Assembly (NCBI GenBank): GCA_016285575.1
Contig: JAEEQX010000002.1
Coordinates: forward strand, 1 to 64,000
DNA: 64,000 bases
Source: Lachnospiraceae bacterium
GTDB lineage: Bacteria > Bacillota > Clostridia > Lachnospirales > Lachnospiraceae
Reading direction: 5' to 3'
The translations under genes were made by a program, and so were the position numbers. Below, in pieces: positions 45,557 through 54,782 of the stretch (positions are counted from its first letter, which is position 1; each line of letters begins with the position of its first letter). The notes beneath the pieces were generated by a model. It was not told where the DNA came from. It was given only the letters and a program-made list of their open reading frames with translations, and made no database searches.

Positions 45557-45823
45557 ATGATTTCTAAGGAAAAGAAGCAGAGCGTTATCGCACAGTACGC
45601 AAGAAGCGAAGGCGACACAGGTTCACCTGAAGTACAGATCGCAGTTCTTACTGCACGTATCCAGGAGCTCACAGAGCATATGAAGAAGAACCCCAAGGAT
45701 TTCCATTCAAACAGAGGACTTCTTAAAATGGTTGGTCAGCGTCGTGGACTTCTTAACTACCTTAAGAATACAGATATCGAGAGATATCGTGCTCTTATCG
45801 AGAAACTCGGACTCAGAAAGTAA
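45557..45823 (+). CDS. rpsO: 30S ribosomal protein S15
   Basis: This 88-residue helical protein binds the 16S rRNA central domain. The canonical text is present: [21 protein letters not shown] (about 23-43) and [22 protein letters not shown] (about 50-71), and the length is exact for the family. AGGAGG precedes ATG 45557. pnp follows, the classical rpsO-pnp order. Confidence 0.98.
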   Translation: MISKEKKQSVIAQYARSEGDTGSPEVQIAVLTARIQELTEHMKKNPKDFHSNRGLLKMVGQRRGLLNYLKNTDIERYRALIEKLGLRK

Positions 45824-45834
45824 TTAACTATTAG

Positions 45835-45859
45835 AGGCGGACAATAAAACTGTCCGCCT
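45835..45859 (+). terminator. Hairpin after rpsO, weak or partial terminator
   Basis: A strong stem AGGCGGACA (45835-45843) and TGTCCGCCT (45851-45859) is followed only by TATTG, not a proper T run. It may protect the rpsO 3' end and allow readthrough into pnp. Confidence 0.6.
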
Positions 45860-45881
45860 TATTGCGTTAAAAAGGTAACTT

Positions 45882-45968
45882 GGCAGAAGAGTATTCCGAA
45901 GCCACTGAAAGCGTTATAAATACATATCGATATTTGTGATGTTCTCAGTAGTTTCGGCCACTTCTGCC
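45882..45968 (+). other. Long stem-loop in the pnp leader
   Basis: GGCAGAAG (45882-45889) pairs with CTTCTGCC (45961-45968). Inside it CCGAA (45896-45900) pairs with TTCGG (45953-45957), and ACTGA (45904-45908) with TCAGT (45945-45949), with further AT palindromes in the loop. This extended helix ends 20 bases before the ribosome site of pnp. It is reminiscent of the RNase III-processed leader that mediates PNPase autoregulation in E. coli. Confidence 0.65.
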
Positions 45969-46000
45969 TTGAAATATATATTTTTATAAGGAGAAGAAAA

Positions 46001-48085
46001 ATGGCATTTAAAACATTTAGTCTTGAACTTGCCGGACGTACTTTATCAGTAGATGTTGGTAGAGTATCCGCTCAGGCTAACGGCGCCGCTTTTATGCATT
46101 ACGGCGACACAACGGTTCTTTCTACTGCTACAGCTTCTGAAAAGCCCAGAGATGGAATCGACTTTTTCCCTCTTTCTGTAGAGTATGAAGAGAAGTTATA
46201 CTCTGTAGGAAAGATTCCCGGAGGTTTTAACAAAAGAGAAGGTAAGGCTTCAGAGAACGCTATCTTGACAAGCCGTGTTATCGACCGTCCCATGAGACCT
46301 CTTTTCCCCAAGGATTACAGAAACGATGTTACACTTAACAACCTCGTAATGAGCGTTGATCCTGAGTGCCGTCCCGAGCTCGTAGCTATGCTTGGTTCAG
46401 CTATTGCAACATCTATCTCAGATATTCCTTTCTGTGGACCTTGTGCTACAACACAGATTGGACTTGTTAACGGTGAATTCATCGTTAACCCTAACCAGGA
46501 ACAGTGGAAGAACGGTGACATGCAGTTAACTGTTGCTTCTACAAGTGAGAAGGTTATCATGATCGAAGCAGGTGCTAACGAAGTACCCGAAGCTAAGATG
46601 ATCGAAGCTATCTACAAGGCTCATGAGATTAACCAGACAATCATTGCTTGGATTAATCAGATCGTTGCTGAGGTTGGTAAGCCTAAGCATGAATATGAGT
46701 CATGTGCTATTCCTGAAGAGCTCTTTGCTAAGATGAAAGAAATCGTAACTCCCGAAGAAATGGAAGTTGCTGTATTTACAGATGAGAAGCAGAAGAGAGA
46801 AGAGAACATCCGTGTTATCACAGAGAAGCTCGAAGAAGCTTTTGCTGAGAATGAAGAGTGGCTTGCTATCTTAGGCGAAGCTATCTATCAGTACGAGAAG
46901 AAGACAGTAAGAAAGATGATCTTAAAGGATCATAAGCGTCCTGACGGCCGTGAGATTACACAGATCAGACCTCTTGCTGCAGAAGTAGATATCATCCCCA
47001 GAGTTCATGGTTCATCCATGTTCACCAGAGGACAGACACAGATCTGTGATGTATGTACACTTGCTCCTTTATCAGAAGTTCAGAAGATTGACGGACTTGA
47101 TGATAACGAGACAACTAAGAGATATATGCATCATTACAACTTCCCTGCATACTCTGTAGGTGAGACTAAGGTTTCAAGAGGACCCGGACGTAGAGAGATC
47201 GGTCACGGTGCACTTGCTGAGAGAGCACTTATACCCGTACTTCCTTCAGAGGAAGAATTCCCTTACGCAATCCGTTGCGTATCCGAGACATTTGAGTCCA
47301 ATGGTTCTACATCAATGGCTTCTACATGTGCATCATGTATGTCACTTATGGCTGCCGGTGTTCCTATCAAGAAGATGGTTGCCGGTATCTCATGTGGTCT
47401 TGTAACAGGCGAGACAGATGACGACTTCATCCTTCTTACAGATATTCAGGGACTTGAAGATTTCTTCGGAGATATGGACTTCAAGGTAACAGGTACTACA
47501 GACGGTATCACAGCTATTCAGATGGATATCAAGATTCATGGTCTTACACGTCCCATCGTTGAAGGTGCTATTGCAAGATGTCGTGAAGCTAGACTTTTCA
47601 TCATGGATAACTGCATGAAGAAAGCAATTGCTGAGCCTAGAAAAGAGATCAGCAAGTACGCTCCTAAGATTGTTCAGATTAACATTGATCCTGATAAGAT
47701 CGGTGATGTTGTTGGTCAGAAGGGTAAGACAATAAACGAGATTATCGCTCGTACAGGAGTTAAGATTGACATTACTGATGATGGAAGAGTTGGCGTATGC
47801 GGTACAGATATCGACAAGATCAACGAAGCTATCAATATGATCAATACAATCGTTACAGATTATGAAGAAGGACAGATTCTCAAGGGTGTTGTTGTTTCCA
47901 TAAAGGAATTCGGCGCATTCGTAGAATTCGCTCCCGGCAAGGAAGGAATGGTTCACATTTCCAAGATTGCCAAGAATCGTATCGAGCATGTTGAAGATGT
48001 ACTTACACTTGGCGACAAGGTAACAGTTAAGTGTATGGGCAAGGACAAGATGGGAAGAATGAGCTTTTCTATCAAGGATGTCTAA
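46001..48085 (+). CDS. pnp: Polynucleotide phosphorylase
   Basis: PNPase is a phosphorolytic 3'-5' exoribonuclease of the RNA degradation machinery. It has 694 residues. Two RNase PH-like domains are present; the second has PGRREIGHGALAERAL (about 395-410) and the active-site Asp region MDFKVTGTTDGITAIQMD (about 490-507). They are followed by a KH domain (VVGQKGKTINEIIARTGVKID, about 568-588) and an S1 domain (IKEFGAFVEFAPGKEGMVHISKI). AAGGAG lies just before ATG 46001. Regulation through the long leader stem-loop is likely. Confidence 0.97.
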   Translation: MAFKTFSLELAGRTLSVDVGRVSAQANGAAFMHYGDTTVLSTATASEKPRDGIDFFPLSVEYEEKLYSVGKIPGGFNKREGKASENAILTSRVIDRPMRPLFPKDYRNDVTLNNLVMSVDPECRPELVAMLGSAIATSISDIPFCGPCATTQIGLVNGEFIVNPNQEQWKNGDMQLTVASTSEKVIMIEAGANEVPEAKMIEAIYKAHEINQTIIAWINQIVAEVGKPKHEYESCAIPEELFAKMKEIVTPEEMEVAVFTDEKQKREENIRVITEKLEEAFAENEEWLAILGEAIYQYEKKTVRKMILKDHKRPDGREITQIRPLAAEVDIIPRVHGSSMFTRGQTQICDVCTLAPLSEVQKIDGLDDNETTKRYMHHYNFPAYSVGETKVSRGPGRREIGHGALAERALIPVLPSEEEFPYAIRCVSETFESNGSTSMASTCASCMSLMAAGVPIKKMVAGISCGLVTGETDDDFILLTDIQGLEDFFGDMDFKVTGTTDGITAIQMDIKIHGLTRPIVEGAIARCREARLFIMDNCMKKAIAEPRKEISKYAPKIVQINIDPDKIGDVVGQKGKTINEIIARTGVKIDITDDGRVGVCGTDIDKINEAINMINTIVTDYEEGQILKGVVVSIKEFGAFVEFAPGKEGMVHISKIAKNRIEHVEDVLTLGDKVTVKCMGKDKMGRMSFSIKDV

Positions 48086-48108
48086 ATCGAATAATAAGAT
48101 ACTTAATG

Positions 48109-48139
48109 ATGCTGCAGGATTTCTCCTGCAGCATTTTTT
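48109..48139 (+). terminator. Terminator after pnp
   Basis: A perfect 11-bp stem ATGCTGCAGGA (48109-48119) and TCCTGCAGCAT (48124-48134), with loop TTTC, runs into a T tract. Confidence 0.93.
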
Positions 48140-48140
48140 A

Positions 48141-48149
48141 TGGTATAAT
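48141..48149 (+). promoter_or_regulatory. Extended -10 promoter for deoB
   Basis: TGGTATAAT (TATAAT at 48144-48149) starts two bases after the pnp terminator T tract. The -35 region would lie within the terminator stem and is a poor match, so the element relies on its extended -10. Confidence 0.6.
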
Positions 48150-48184
48150 TTAGTAAGTATTTTATTTACGATTGGGGGAGTAAT

Positions 48185-49336
48185 ATGAAGAGAGTATTTT
48201 TAATAGTTTTAGACAGTTTTGGAATAGGTGAAGAACCTGATGCTGATAAGTTTGGCGATGTGGGTTCCAATACCATAGCATCCTGTGCGACAAGTCAGTA
48301 TTTTGATATGCCTAATATGGCCAAGATGGGACTTTTTAATATCGATGGTGTAACTGTGGGAGAAAAGGTTGGTTCTCCAGAAGCAATGATTGCTCGAATG
48401 AGAGAAAAGTCCATGGGCAAGGATACTACAATCGGTCATTGGGAGATTGCAGGTATGGTTTCACCTAAGCCAATGCCCACATATCCTAATGGATTCCCCA
48501 AGGAAGTAATAGAAGAATTCGAAAATAGAACAGGCAGAAAAGCAATTGTTAATGCAACATATTCAGGAACCAAGGTTATTAACGATTACGGTGATGAACA
48601 TGTAAAAACAGGCGCTTTGATCGTATACACATCAGCTGATTCTGTATTTCAGATTGCTGCTCATGAAGAGGTTGTACCTCTTGAACAATTATATGAGTAT
48701 TGCAAGATTGCAAGAGAGATTTTACAGGGTGAACATGGAGTGGGCAGAGTAATAGCCAGACCTTTCCTTGGAGAGAGTGGTAATTACTACAGAACTCCTC
48801 ATCGTCATGATTTCTCGCTTATTCCTCCCAAGGATACCATGCTTAATATCCTTAAGAATGCAGGCAAGGATGTTTTATCGGTTGGTAAGATATACGATAT
48901 CTTTGCAGGAAGCGGTATTACGGATTATGTATATACAGAATCCAATGAGGACGGAATCAATAAGACTCTTAATTGGATGGACAGAGACTTTAATGGTATT
49001 TGCTTCACTAATCTTGTTGATTTCGACATGCTTTACGGTCATAGAAGAGATGTTGACGGATATGCAAAAGCATTGGCATATTTTGATGAAAGACTTCCTG
49101 AATTGGTATCAAAACTCGGCGATGATGATTGCATTATGATTACTGCAGATCACGGATGTGATCCTGCATTTACCAAGACTACGGACCATACAAGAGAGTA
49201 CATTCCTTTTATCTGTTACGGCAAGAATATCAAGCCGGTAAATATGGGAACAAGAGAGACGTTTGCGGATATAGGTGCAACTGTTCTTGATTTACTCGGA
49301 GTTGAGGGAAAGCTTGATGGCACATCAATGATGTAA
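48185..49336 (+). CDS. deoB: Phosphopentomutase
   Basis: DeoB interconverts ribose/deoxyribose 1- and 5-phosphates in nucleoside salvage. It has 383 residues, near the usual 390. It belongs to the alkaline phosphatase superfamily: metal-binding LDSFGIGEEPDADKFGD at residues 9-25, catalytic Thr in KGSMGKD-like MGKDTTIGHWEIAG (about 78-91), and metal ligands in ITADHGCDPAF and TTDHTREYIPF near 318-335. GGGGGAG precedes ATG 48185. Confidence 0.96.
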   Translation: MKRVFLIVLDSFGIGEEPDADKFGDVGSNTIASCATSQYFDMPNMAKMGLFNIDGVTVGEKVGSPEAMIARMREKSMGKDTTIGHWEIAGMVSPKPMPTYPNGFPKEVIEEFENRTGRKAIVNATYSGTKVINDYGDEHVKTGALIVYTSADSVFQIAAHEEVVPLEQLYEYCKIAREILQGEHGVGRVIARPFLGESGNYYRTPHRHDFSLIPPKDTMLNILKNAGKDVLSVGKIYDIFAGSGITDYVYTESNEDGINKTLNWMDRDFNGICFTNLVDFDMLYGHRRDVDGYAKALAYFDERLPELVSKLGDDDCIMITADHGCDPAFTKTTDHTREYIPFICYGKNIKPVNMGTRETFADIGATVLDLLGVEGKLDGTSMM

Positions 49337-49462
49337 ATATGATAAAAATAGTCGAACTCAAGATATCTAAACTTGAATTATGCCCTGATATTTAGTATTA
49401 TTTTTATTCGGTGGTATTTTTGTCATTTAGGTTTACATAATTTTGAAAGAGAGATTTATAAA

Positions 49463-51058
49463 TTGGGCAATTTTGATAACGAGATAAACAGAAGAAGAAC
49501 ATTTGCAATTATATCGCACCCCGATGCAGGTAAAACAACACTTACAGAAAAGTTCTTATTATACGGCGGTGCAATTAACCTCGCAGGTTCGGTTAAAGGT
49601 AAAGCAACAGCAAGACATGCTGTATCCGACTGGATGGAGATTGAAAAGGAAAGAGGTATTTCCGTTACTTCATCAGTTCTTCAGTTCGAATATGACGGAT
49701 ATTGCGTTAATATCCTTGATACTCCCGGACACCAGGATTTCTCTGAGGATACATATCGTACACTTATGGCAGCCGATTCAGCTGTAATGGTTATCGATGC
49801 TTCCAAGGGTGTAGAGGCACAGACAAGAAAACTTTTTAAAGTCTGTGGTATGAGAGGAATTCCCATTTTCACATTTATCAATAAGCTCGATAGAGATGCT
49901 CTTGATACATTCGAATTACTCGACCAGATAGAGACAGAACTTGGCATTGCTACATGTCCTGTTAACTGGCCCATTGGTTCAGGCAAGGGATTTAAAGGTG
50001 TATATGACAGGCATAACGAAAAGGTTGTTATGTTCTCTGATACAGAAAAAGGTACCAAGGAAGGTAAGTCCTGGGAGATAGATCTTCAGTACGAGGATCA
50101 GCTCAAAGAAGCAATAGGAGAGGATGCATACGCAACTCTTAAGGATGAGATTGAACTTCTTGATGGTGCATCTGCTGAATTCGATATAAAAGAAGTTCAG
50201 GCAGGAAAGCTTACGCCTGTATTCTTCGGATCCGCTCTTACTAACTTTGGTGTTGAGATATTCCTCAATAACTTCCTTACCATGTCCACAACTCCTCTTC
50301 CCAGAAAGAGTGATATTGGTATCATAGATCCTCTTGAAAATGATTTCTCTGCTTTCGTATTCAAGATTCAGGCTAATATGAACAAGGCGCATAGAGACCG
50401 TATTGCGTTCATGCGTATATGTTCGGGTAAGTTTGAAGCAAGCAGAGAAGTATATCATATGCAGGGTGGTAAATCCATGAGATTATCACAGCCCCAGCAG
50501 ATTATGGCGGATGATCGTAAGATTCTCGATACTGCATATGCCGGAGATATAATCGGTGTATTTGATCCGGGTATTTTTTCTATCGGAGATACACTTACTG
50601 TTGCCAATAATAAGTTTAATTACGAAGGTATTCCTACATTCGCTCCTGAACATTTCGCTAGAGTTCGTCAGGTTGATACCATGAAGAGAAAACAGTTCAT
50701 GAAGGGTATCACTCAGATTGCTCAGGAAGGTGCCATTCAGGTATTCCAGGAATTCAATACCGGTATGGAAGAGATTATTGTCGGAGTTGTAGGTGTACTT
50801 CAGTTTGAAGTATTAAAATTCAGACTTGAAAACGAATATAATGTTGAGATTAAGATGGATAATCTTCCTTACGAATATATCAGATGGATTGAGAACAAGG
50901 ATGAAGTTGATGTAGCAAAACTTACCGGTACATCCGATATGAAGAAAGTTAAGGATATGAAGGGTAATCCTCTTTTGATATTTGTCAATGAATGGAGCAT
51001 TCAGATGACAATAGACAGAAACAAAGGACTCATTTTGACCGAATTCGGAAGGGACTAA
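49463..51058 (+). CDS. prfC: Peptide chain release factor 3
   Basis: RF3 is a translational GTPase that recycles RF1 and RF2. From TTG 49463 it has 531 residues, the family's usual length, beginning with GNFDNEINRRRTFAIISHPDAGKTT-type sequence: G1 SHPDAGKTTLTEK lies at about 17-29, G3 DTPGHQDFSEDTYR at about 85-98, and G4 NKLD near 140. Longer in-frame starts add unrelated hydrophobic residues, and an AAGAGAG site lies before the TTG, so TTG is preferred. The following gene begins immediately after its stop. Confidence 0.93.
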   Translation: MGNFDNEINRRRTFAIISHPDAGKTTLTEKFLLYGGAINLAGSVKGKATARHAVSDWMEIEKERGISVTSSVLQFEYDGYCVNILDTPGHQDFSEDTYRTLMAADSAVMVIDASKGVEAQTRKLFKVCGMRGIPIFTFINKLDRDALDTFELLDQIETELGIATCPVNWPIGSGKGFKGVYDRHNEKVVMFSDTEKGTKEGKSWEIDLQYEDQLKEAIGEDAYATLKDEIELLDGASAEFDIKEVQAGKLTPVFFGSALTNFGVEIFLNNFLTMSTTPLPRKSDIGIIDPLENDFSAFVFKIQANMNKAHRDRIAFMRICSGKFEASREVYHMQGGKSMRLSQPQQIMADDRKILDTAYAGDIIGVFDPGIFSIGDTLTVANNKFNYEGIPTFAPEHFARVRQVDTMKRKQFMKGITQIAQEGAIQVFQEFNTGMEEIIVGVVGVLQFEVLKFRLENEYNVEIKMDNLPYEYIRWIENKDEVDVAKLTGTSDMKKVKDMKGNPLLIFVNEWSIQMTIDRNKGLILTEFGRD

Positions 51059-52426
51059 ATGAAAAAAGTTTACATCGGAATAGGAGTATTATGTCTGATA
51101 CTTGCTTTAATTATCGGCGGCTCCGTGATTATCGACAAACAACTTGATAAAGATTCCTCTTTCTTAAGCGATCATATTGATTTTGATAAGTATACATCTA
51201 CTGCAAATGGTGCAAAAAATACTATCGGTGCAATCAATGGTTATACAGAGATGTCAATAACCGAAAAAGAAGCCAAAGTATCAGATGTACCCGATGGCGG
51301 TGACTATGAGATTATAGTTACCGATATTGGTCAGATAGTTGTAGAAGCCAAGCTTACCGAGGATGAATGGGCCAGTCGTATTAAGAAAGGCTTAACATCC
51401 GAAAAGATTAACGAGGCTAATAAAGAGTGTTCTAAGTTATATTACTATGGTTCTCTTGATCAATTCAGTAAGCAGATTTACCTTGAGATATATATTTCAC
51501 TTAAGAACTATACAGATTCTTTCTATATCTGTTCATTATCGCCCGAGGATATTGATATAGCATTTAATGCTGTTATGGCGGATCATCCCGAGATATTCTA
51601 TGTAAACGGATATCTTTTTACAAAATATACTGCGGGTGATGAGATAGTTAAGATTGAATTTACTCCCGGATTTACCATGGATGCAGCTACAGCAAAAGAT
51701 TGCAAGAAGCTTGTGGATGAATATGAAAAAGCATTCATGAAGGGTATCTCTAGAACTGCCAGCGATTATGAAAAGATTAAGTATACGTATGAATTCATAA
51801 TTCTTAATACAGAGTACGATATCAATTCCGCTGAGAATCAGAATATCCTTTCCGTGTGCTTATACGGTAAGTCTGTATGTCAGGGCTATGCCAAGACCTT
51901 CCAGTATTTACTTGGTAAACTTGGAGTGCAGAGTACCTTGGTTGTTGGTTATATTTCCAGAAATAACGAAGGTCATGCATGGAATCTTGTCAGATGCGAG
52001 GGTACATATTACTACGTAGATTGTACATGGGGAGATTCATCATATCTTCAAAATGCCAACCTTGGTACAGGCAAGGGCGGAATTAACTACGATTATCTTA
52101 ATATAACAACGGCTGAATTAGAGTTAACACATGTTATCGATAATTTCCTTCCAGTTCCTTCGTGCGTTAATAACAAGAACAATTATTACGTAAAAGAGGG
52201 CTTATATTTTAAGAGTGTAGACCAGGAAGCACTTGCGGCTGCTTTTTCAAGATCAAGACAATTGGGACTTGAGAGCGTCGAGATTAAGTGTTCCAGCAAG
52301 CAGGTCTATGATGACATGAAAGAGTACCTTATTGATGAGAATCATGTATTTGATTATCTCGATAAGGAAAACCTCACTTACATACAAAATCCGGATTTGT
52401 ACATTTATTCATTTCCTATGGATTAA
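51059..52426 (+). CDS. Membrane-anchored transglutaminase-like protein
   Basis: This 455-residue protein has an N-terminal membrane anchor (about 5-25) and an extracellular region. The transglutaminase-like core lies at about 255-335. The Cys-His-Asp triad is visible as GKSVCQGYAKTFQYLLGKLG near 273, NNEGHAWNLVRCEG near 304 and YYVDCTWGDSS near 321. Members are surface thiol proteases or cross-linking enzymes, with substrates generally unknown. The start ATG shares no base with prfC's stop but follows it directly, with AAGGG upstream, so the pair is translated together. Confidence 0.85.
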   Translation: MKKVYIGIGVLCLILALIIGGSVIIDKQLDKDSSFLSDHIDFDKYTSTANGAKNTIGAINGYTEMSITEKEAKVSDVPDGGDYEIIVTDIGQIVVEAKLTEDEWASRIKKGLTSEKINEANKECSKLYYYGSLDQFSKQIYLEIYISLKNYTDSFYICSLSPEDIDIAFNAVMADHPEIFYVNGYLFTKYTAGDEIVKIEFTPGFTMDAATAKDCKKLVDEYEKAFMKGISRTASDYEKIKYTYEFIILNTEYDINSAENQNILSVCLYGKSVCQGYAKTFQYLLGKLGVQSTLVVGYISRNNEGHAWNLVRCEGTYYYVDCTWGDSSYLQNANLGTGKGGINYDYLNITTAELELTHVIDNFLPVPSCVNNKNNYYVKEGLYFKSVDQEALAAAFSRSRQLGLESVEIKCSSKQVYDDMKEYLIDENHVFDYLDKENLTYIQNPDLYIYSFPMD

Positions 52427-52428
52427 AA

Positions 52429-52458
52429 CTTGTTTTGTGAACAAGAATTATTTATAAT
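52429..52458 (+). promoter_or_regulatory. Promoter of the asp23-nusB operon
   Basis: TTGTTT (52430-52435) and TATAAT (52453-52458) have a 17-base spacer. The -35 box lies in the inverted repeat CTTGTT (52429-52434), TTGTG, AACAAG (52440-52445), which may be an operator or a weak terminator of the previous gene. Confidence 0.62.
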
Positions 52459-52502
52459 ATATCTAGTGTTTTTATGAATTCTAACGAATCGGAGGCGAAC
52501 TT

Positions 52503-52850
52503 ATGAGTACTTCCAATAACAACGATAAAATCGGTTCTGTCCGCATTGCTACTGATGTAGTACCTCTTATCGCTGCACTTGCATCTCAGGATGTTGAGGG
52601 TGTTACACCTCTTCAGGATAAGAAGCAGATCAGACTTAAGATTAACATTAGAAGACTTACCAGAGGCATCAAGGTTGAGATTAAGGGCAAAAAGGTCAGT
52701 GTAGATATGAATATAGGCATTCTCTACGGATATCAGGTTCCTGAGATTTGCCAGAAGGTTCAGAATTCCGTTAAGACAAGTATCGAGACTATGACGGGCC
52801 TTGAGGTTACTGACGTTAACGTCAGAGTATCTTCGGTAAGTATGGCATAG
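52503..52850 (+). CDS. Asp23/Gls24 family protein
   Basis: This 115-residue protein of the Asp23/Gls24 (YqhY-like) family shows [22 protein letters not shown] (about 13-34), [21 protein letters not shown] (about 68-88) and [11 protein letters not shown] near the end. YqhY-type members lie upstream of nusB in many Firmicutes, and in that context influence lipid metabolism or envelope stress, though the mechanism is unclear. GGAGG precedes ATG 52503. It is the first gene of a long housekeeping operon. Confidence 0.92.
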   Translation: MSTSNNNDKIGSVRIATDVVPLIAALASQDVEGVTPLQDKKQIRLKINIRRLTRGIKVEIKGKKVSVDMNIGILYGYQVPEICQKVQNSVKTSIETMTGLEVTDVNVRVSSVSMA

Positions 52851-52857
52851 GAGTGTT

Positions 52858-53316
52858 ATGAACAGAAAAGCCGAAAGAGAATTGACATTCAAATTATTGT
52901 TTATGTCAGATTTTTATGACAAAAAAGAACTTGACGACGAAGTATTATTATACTTCGATGCTCCTTTTCCTTTTGAAGCAACAGATGGTGAAGAAGCAGA
53001 GATTAAAGAAGAGTTCTCGACACTTAATGAGACTGTCAAGGATGCTGATAAAGAAAAGATTACTCAAAAATATGTTAAGATATTAGAGAAACTCGTAGAG
53101 ATTGATGAGAAGATTGCATCCGTATCCAAGGGATGGACTCTTGATCGTATAGGCAGAGTTGAACTTGCGATTCTTCGTCTTGCTACCTATGAGATATTGT
53201 TTGATGATGATGTTCCTGCTTCCGTAGCTATTAACGAAGCGGTTGAACTTGCTAAGAAATTCGGTTCCGAGGAGTCATATTCTTTTATTAACGGTATTCT
53301 TGCCAACTTTGCATAA
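52858..53316 (+). CDS. nusB: Transcription antitermination factor NusB
   Basis: NusB binds boxA RNA with NusE/S10 in rRNA antitermination. This all-helical protein has 152 residues. It opens with the arginine-bearing [18 protein letters not shown]. The C-terminal signature is [43 protein letters not shown] at about 98-136 and ends [13 protein letters not shown]. Glu/Asp-rich residues 40-65 form a longer acidic insertion than usual. GAGTG lies before ATG 52858. Confidence 0.96.
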   Translation: MNRKAERELTFKLLFMSDFYDKKELDDEVLLYFDAPFPFEATDGEEAEIKEEFSTLNETVKDADKEKITQKYVKILEKLVEIDEKIASVSKGWTLDRIGRVELAILRLATYEILFDDDVPASVAINEAVELAKKFGSEESYSFINGILANFA

Positions 53317-53334
53317 GAGGGATAATACCTGGAA

Positions 53335-54549
53335 TTGACTGTGAAAAACGTATATTCAGTTTATCAGATTAATAAATACATTCATTATATGTTCTCAGAG
53401 GATTATCTGTTGCCGGATGTATCTGTGGAAGGAGAGATAAGCAATATCAAGTTCCACTCATCCGGTCACATATATTTTACCCTCAAAGATGAACAATCCG
53501 CCATTTCGTGCGCAATATTCAAAAATGCGACCAGAAAAATAAATACAGAATTAAAAGACGGCCTCAAGATTATTGCAAGGGGAAGTATCAATAATTATAT
53601 TCAGGCGGGTAGTGTAACTTTTAACATAACGGATGTTAAATCTGCAGGAATCGGAGATTTAAGCGAGAAATATGAGGCATTAAAGAAAAAGCTCTCCGAG
53701 CAGGGAATGTTTGATAAGGAATTTAAAAAGCCGATTCCAAAGTTCCCAGAGAAGGTTGGTATAGTTACTGCATCAACCGGAGCGGCTATTAGAGACATTA
53801 TCAGTGTATCCAAGAGAAGGAATCCGTATATATCATTGATTCTCTATCCTGCATTGGTTCAGGGCGAAGGCGCTGCATCATCGGTCGCCAAGGGTATCGA
53901 AATCTTGGATAATGCCGGTGTAGATGTTATAATCGTCGGAAGAGGCGGAGGCAGTATAGAAGACCTCTGGGCGTTCAATGAAGAAGAACTCGCTTATGCG
54001 ATATTCCAGTGCGAGACGCCAATTATTTCAGCTGTTGGTCATGAGATAGATTTTACGATTGCCGACTTTGTAGCAGATATGAGAGCAGCTACTCCTTCGG
54101 CAGCTGCAGAACTTGCTGTACCTGATATAGCAGGTGTTATAAAAGACATAGATAGTGCATCTGCATCGTTAGATAGAGCGTTATTAAAAGTAACATCCAA
54201 TTACAAGAAAAAGATAGATATATACAATACCAAGCTTGATGCACTTTCACCTTATAATACACTTAAAAAGCAAAAGATAAGCGTGAACTCATACGACAAG
54301 AATCTTGATCTTTTGATGAAGAATATAATTTCCAGAAATAAGATGCTGATTCGCCAATATGAGGAGAAGCTTAAGGGTGTATCGCCACTGGAAAGATTGA
54401 AGGCCGGTATGGCTTATGTTACACTTGAGGATGGTAAGAGAATCTCAGGTGTTACTGACCTTAAGAAGGATGACAAGATTAAGGTTATTATGAAAGACGG
54501 TTCTGCTACAGTATCCGTTATCGATATCAAGAAGGAGGATATGGTGTGA
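53335..54549 (+). CDS. xseA: Exodeoxyribonuclease VII large subunit
   Basis: XseA is the catalytic subunit of ExoVII, which degrades single-stranded DNA. It has 404 residues. An N-terminal OB fold (YSVYQINKYIHYMFSEDYLLPDVSVEGEIS) is followed by the nuclease core, with VGIVTASTGAAIRDIISVSKRR (about 140-161), IIVGRGGGSIEDLWAFNEE (about 200-218), SAVGHEIDFTIADFVADMRAATPSAAAEL (two stretches, about 233-262) and a helical tail. The start codon is TTG 53335; GTG 53341 is an alternative. It overlaps xseB by four bases. Confidence 0.95.
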   Translation: MTVKNVYSVYQINKYIHYMFSEDYLLPDVSVEGEISNIKFHSSGHIYFTLKDEQSAISCAIFKNATRKINTELKDGLKIIARGSINNYIQAGSVTFNITDVKSAGIGDLSEKYEALKKKLSEQGMFDKEFKKPIPKFPEKVGIVTASTGAAIRDIISVSKRRNPYISLILYPALVQGEGAASSVAKGIEILDNAGVDVIIVGRGGGSIEDLWAFNEEELAYAIFQCETPIISAVGHEIDFTIADFVADMRAATPSAAAELAVPDIAGVIKDIDSASASLDRALLKVTSNYKKKIDIYNTKLDALSPYNTLKKQKISVNSYDKNLDLLMKNIISRNKMLIRQYEEKLKGVSPLERLKAGMAYVTLEDGKRISGVTDLKKDDKIKVIMKDGSATVSVIDIKKEDMV

Positions 54550-54770
54550 ACGCAGAAAAACTTGATGAGAAATTAACAGCACTCGAGTCCATAGTAAAAG
54601 AACTAGAAAAAGAAGATATTCCCATTGAAGAAGCATTGGATTTATATGCTAAGGGAAAAGTTACTGTAGAAGAGTGCAAGAATAAAATAGATATGATAGA
54701 AAAAGAAGTATTAAAGATTAATGCTGACGGTGAGACAAGTACATTTGAGACTGAGGGTGCGGATTTTTAA
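54546..54770 (+). CDS. xseB: Exodeoxyribonuclease VII small subunit
   Basis: This 74-residue partner of XseA has two helices with the usual LDEKLTALESIVKELEKEDI and IEEALDLYAKGKVTVEECK sequences. The start is GTG 54546 within the xseA stop, behind AAGGAGG, a coupled pair. Confidence 0.93.
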   Translation: MNAEKLDEKLTALESIVKELEKEDIPIEEALDLYAKGKVTVEECKNKIDMIEKEVLKINADGETSTFETEGADF

Positions 54771-54782
54771 TAGCGGTGTAAT

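Noticed and set aside
47390..47989. 199-codon open frame on the minus strand
   Set aside because: Antisense of the pnp KH/S1 region; codon bias of pnp leaves the opposite strand open.
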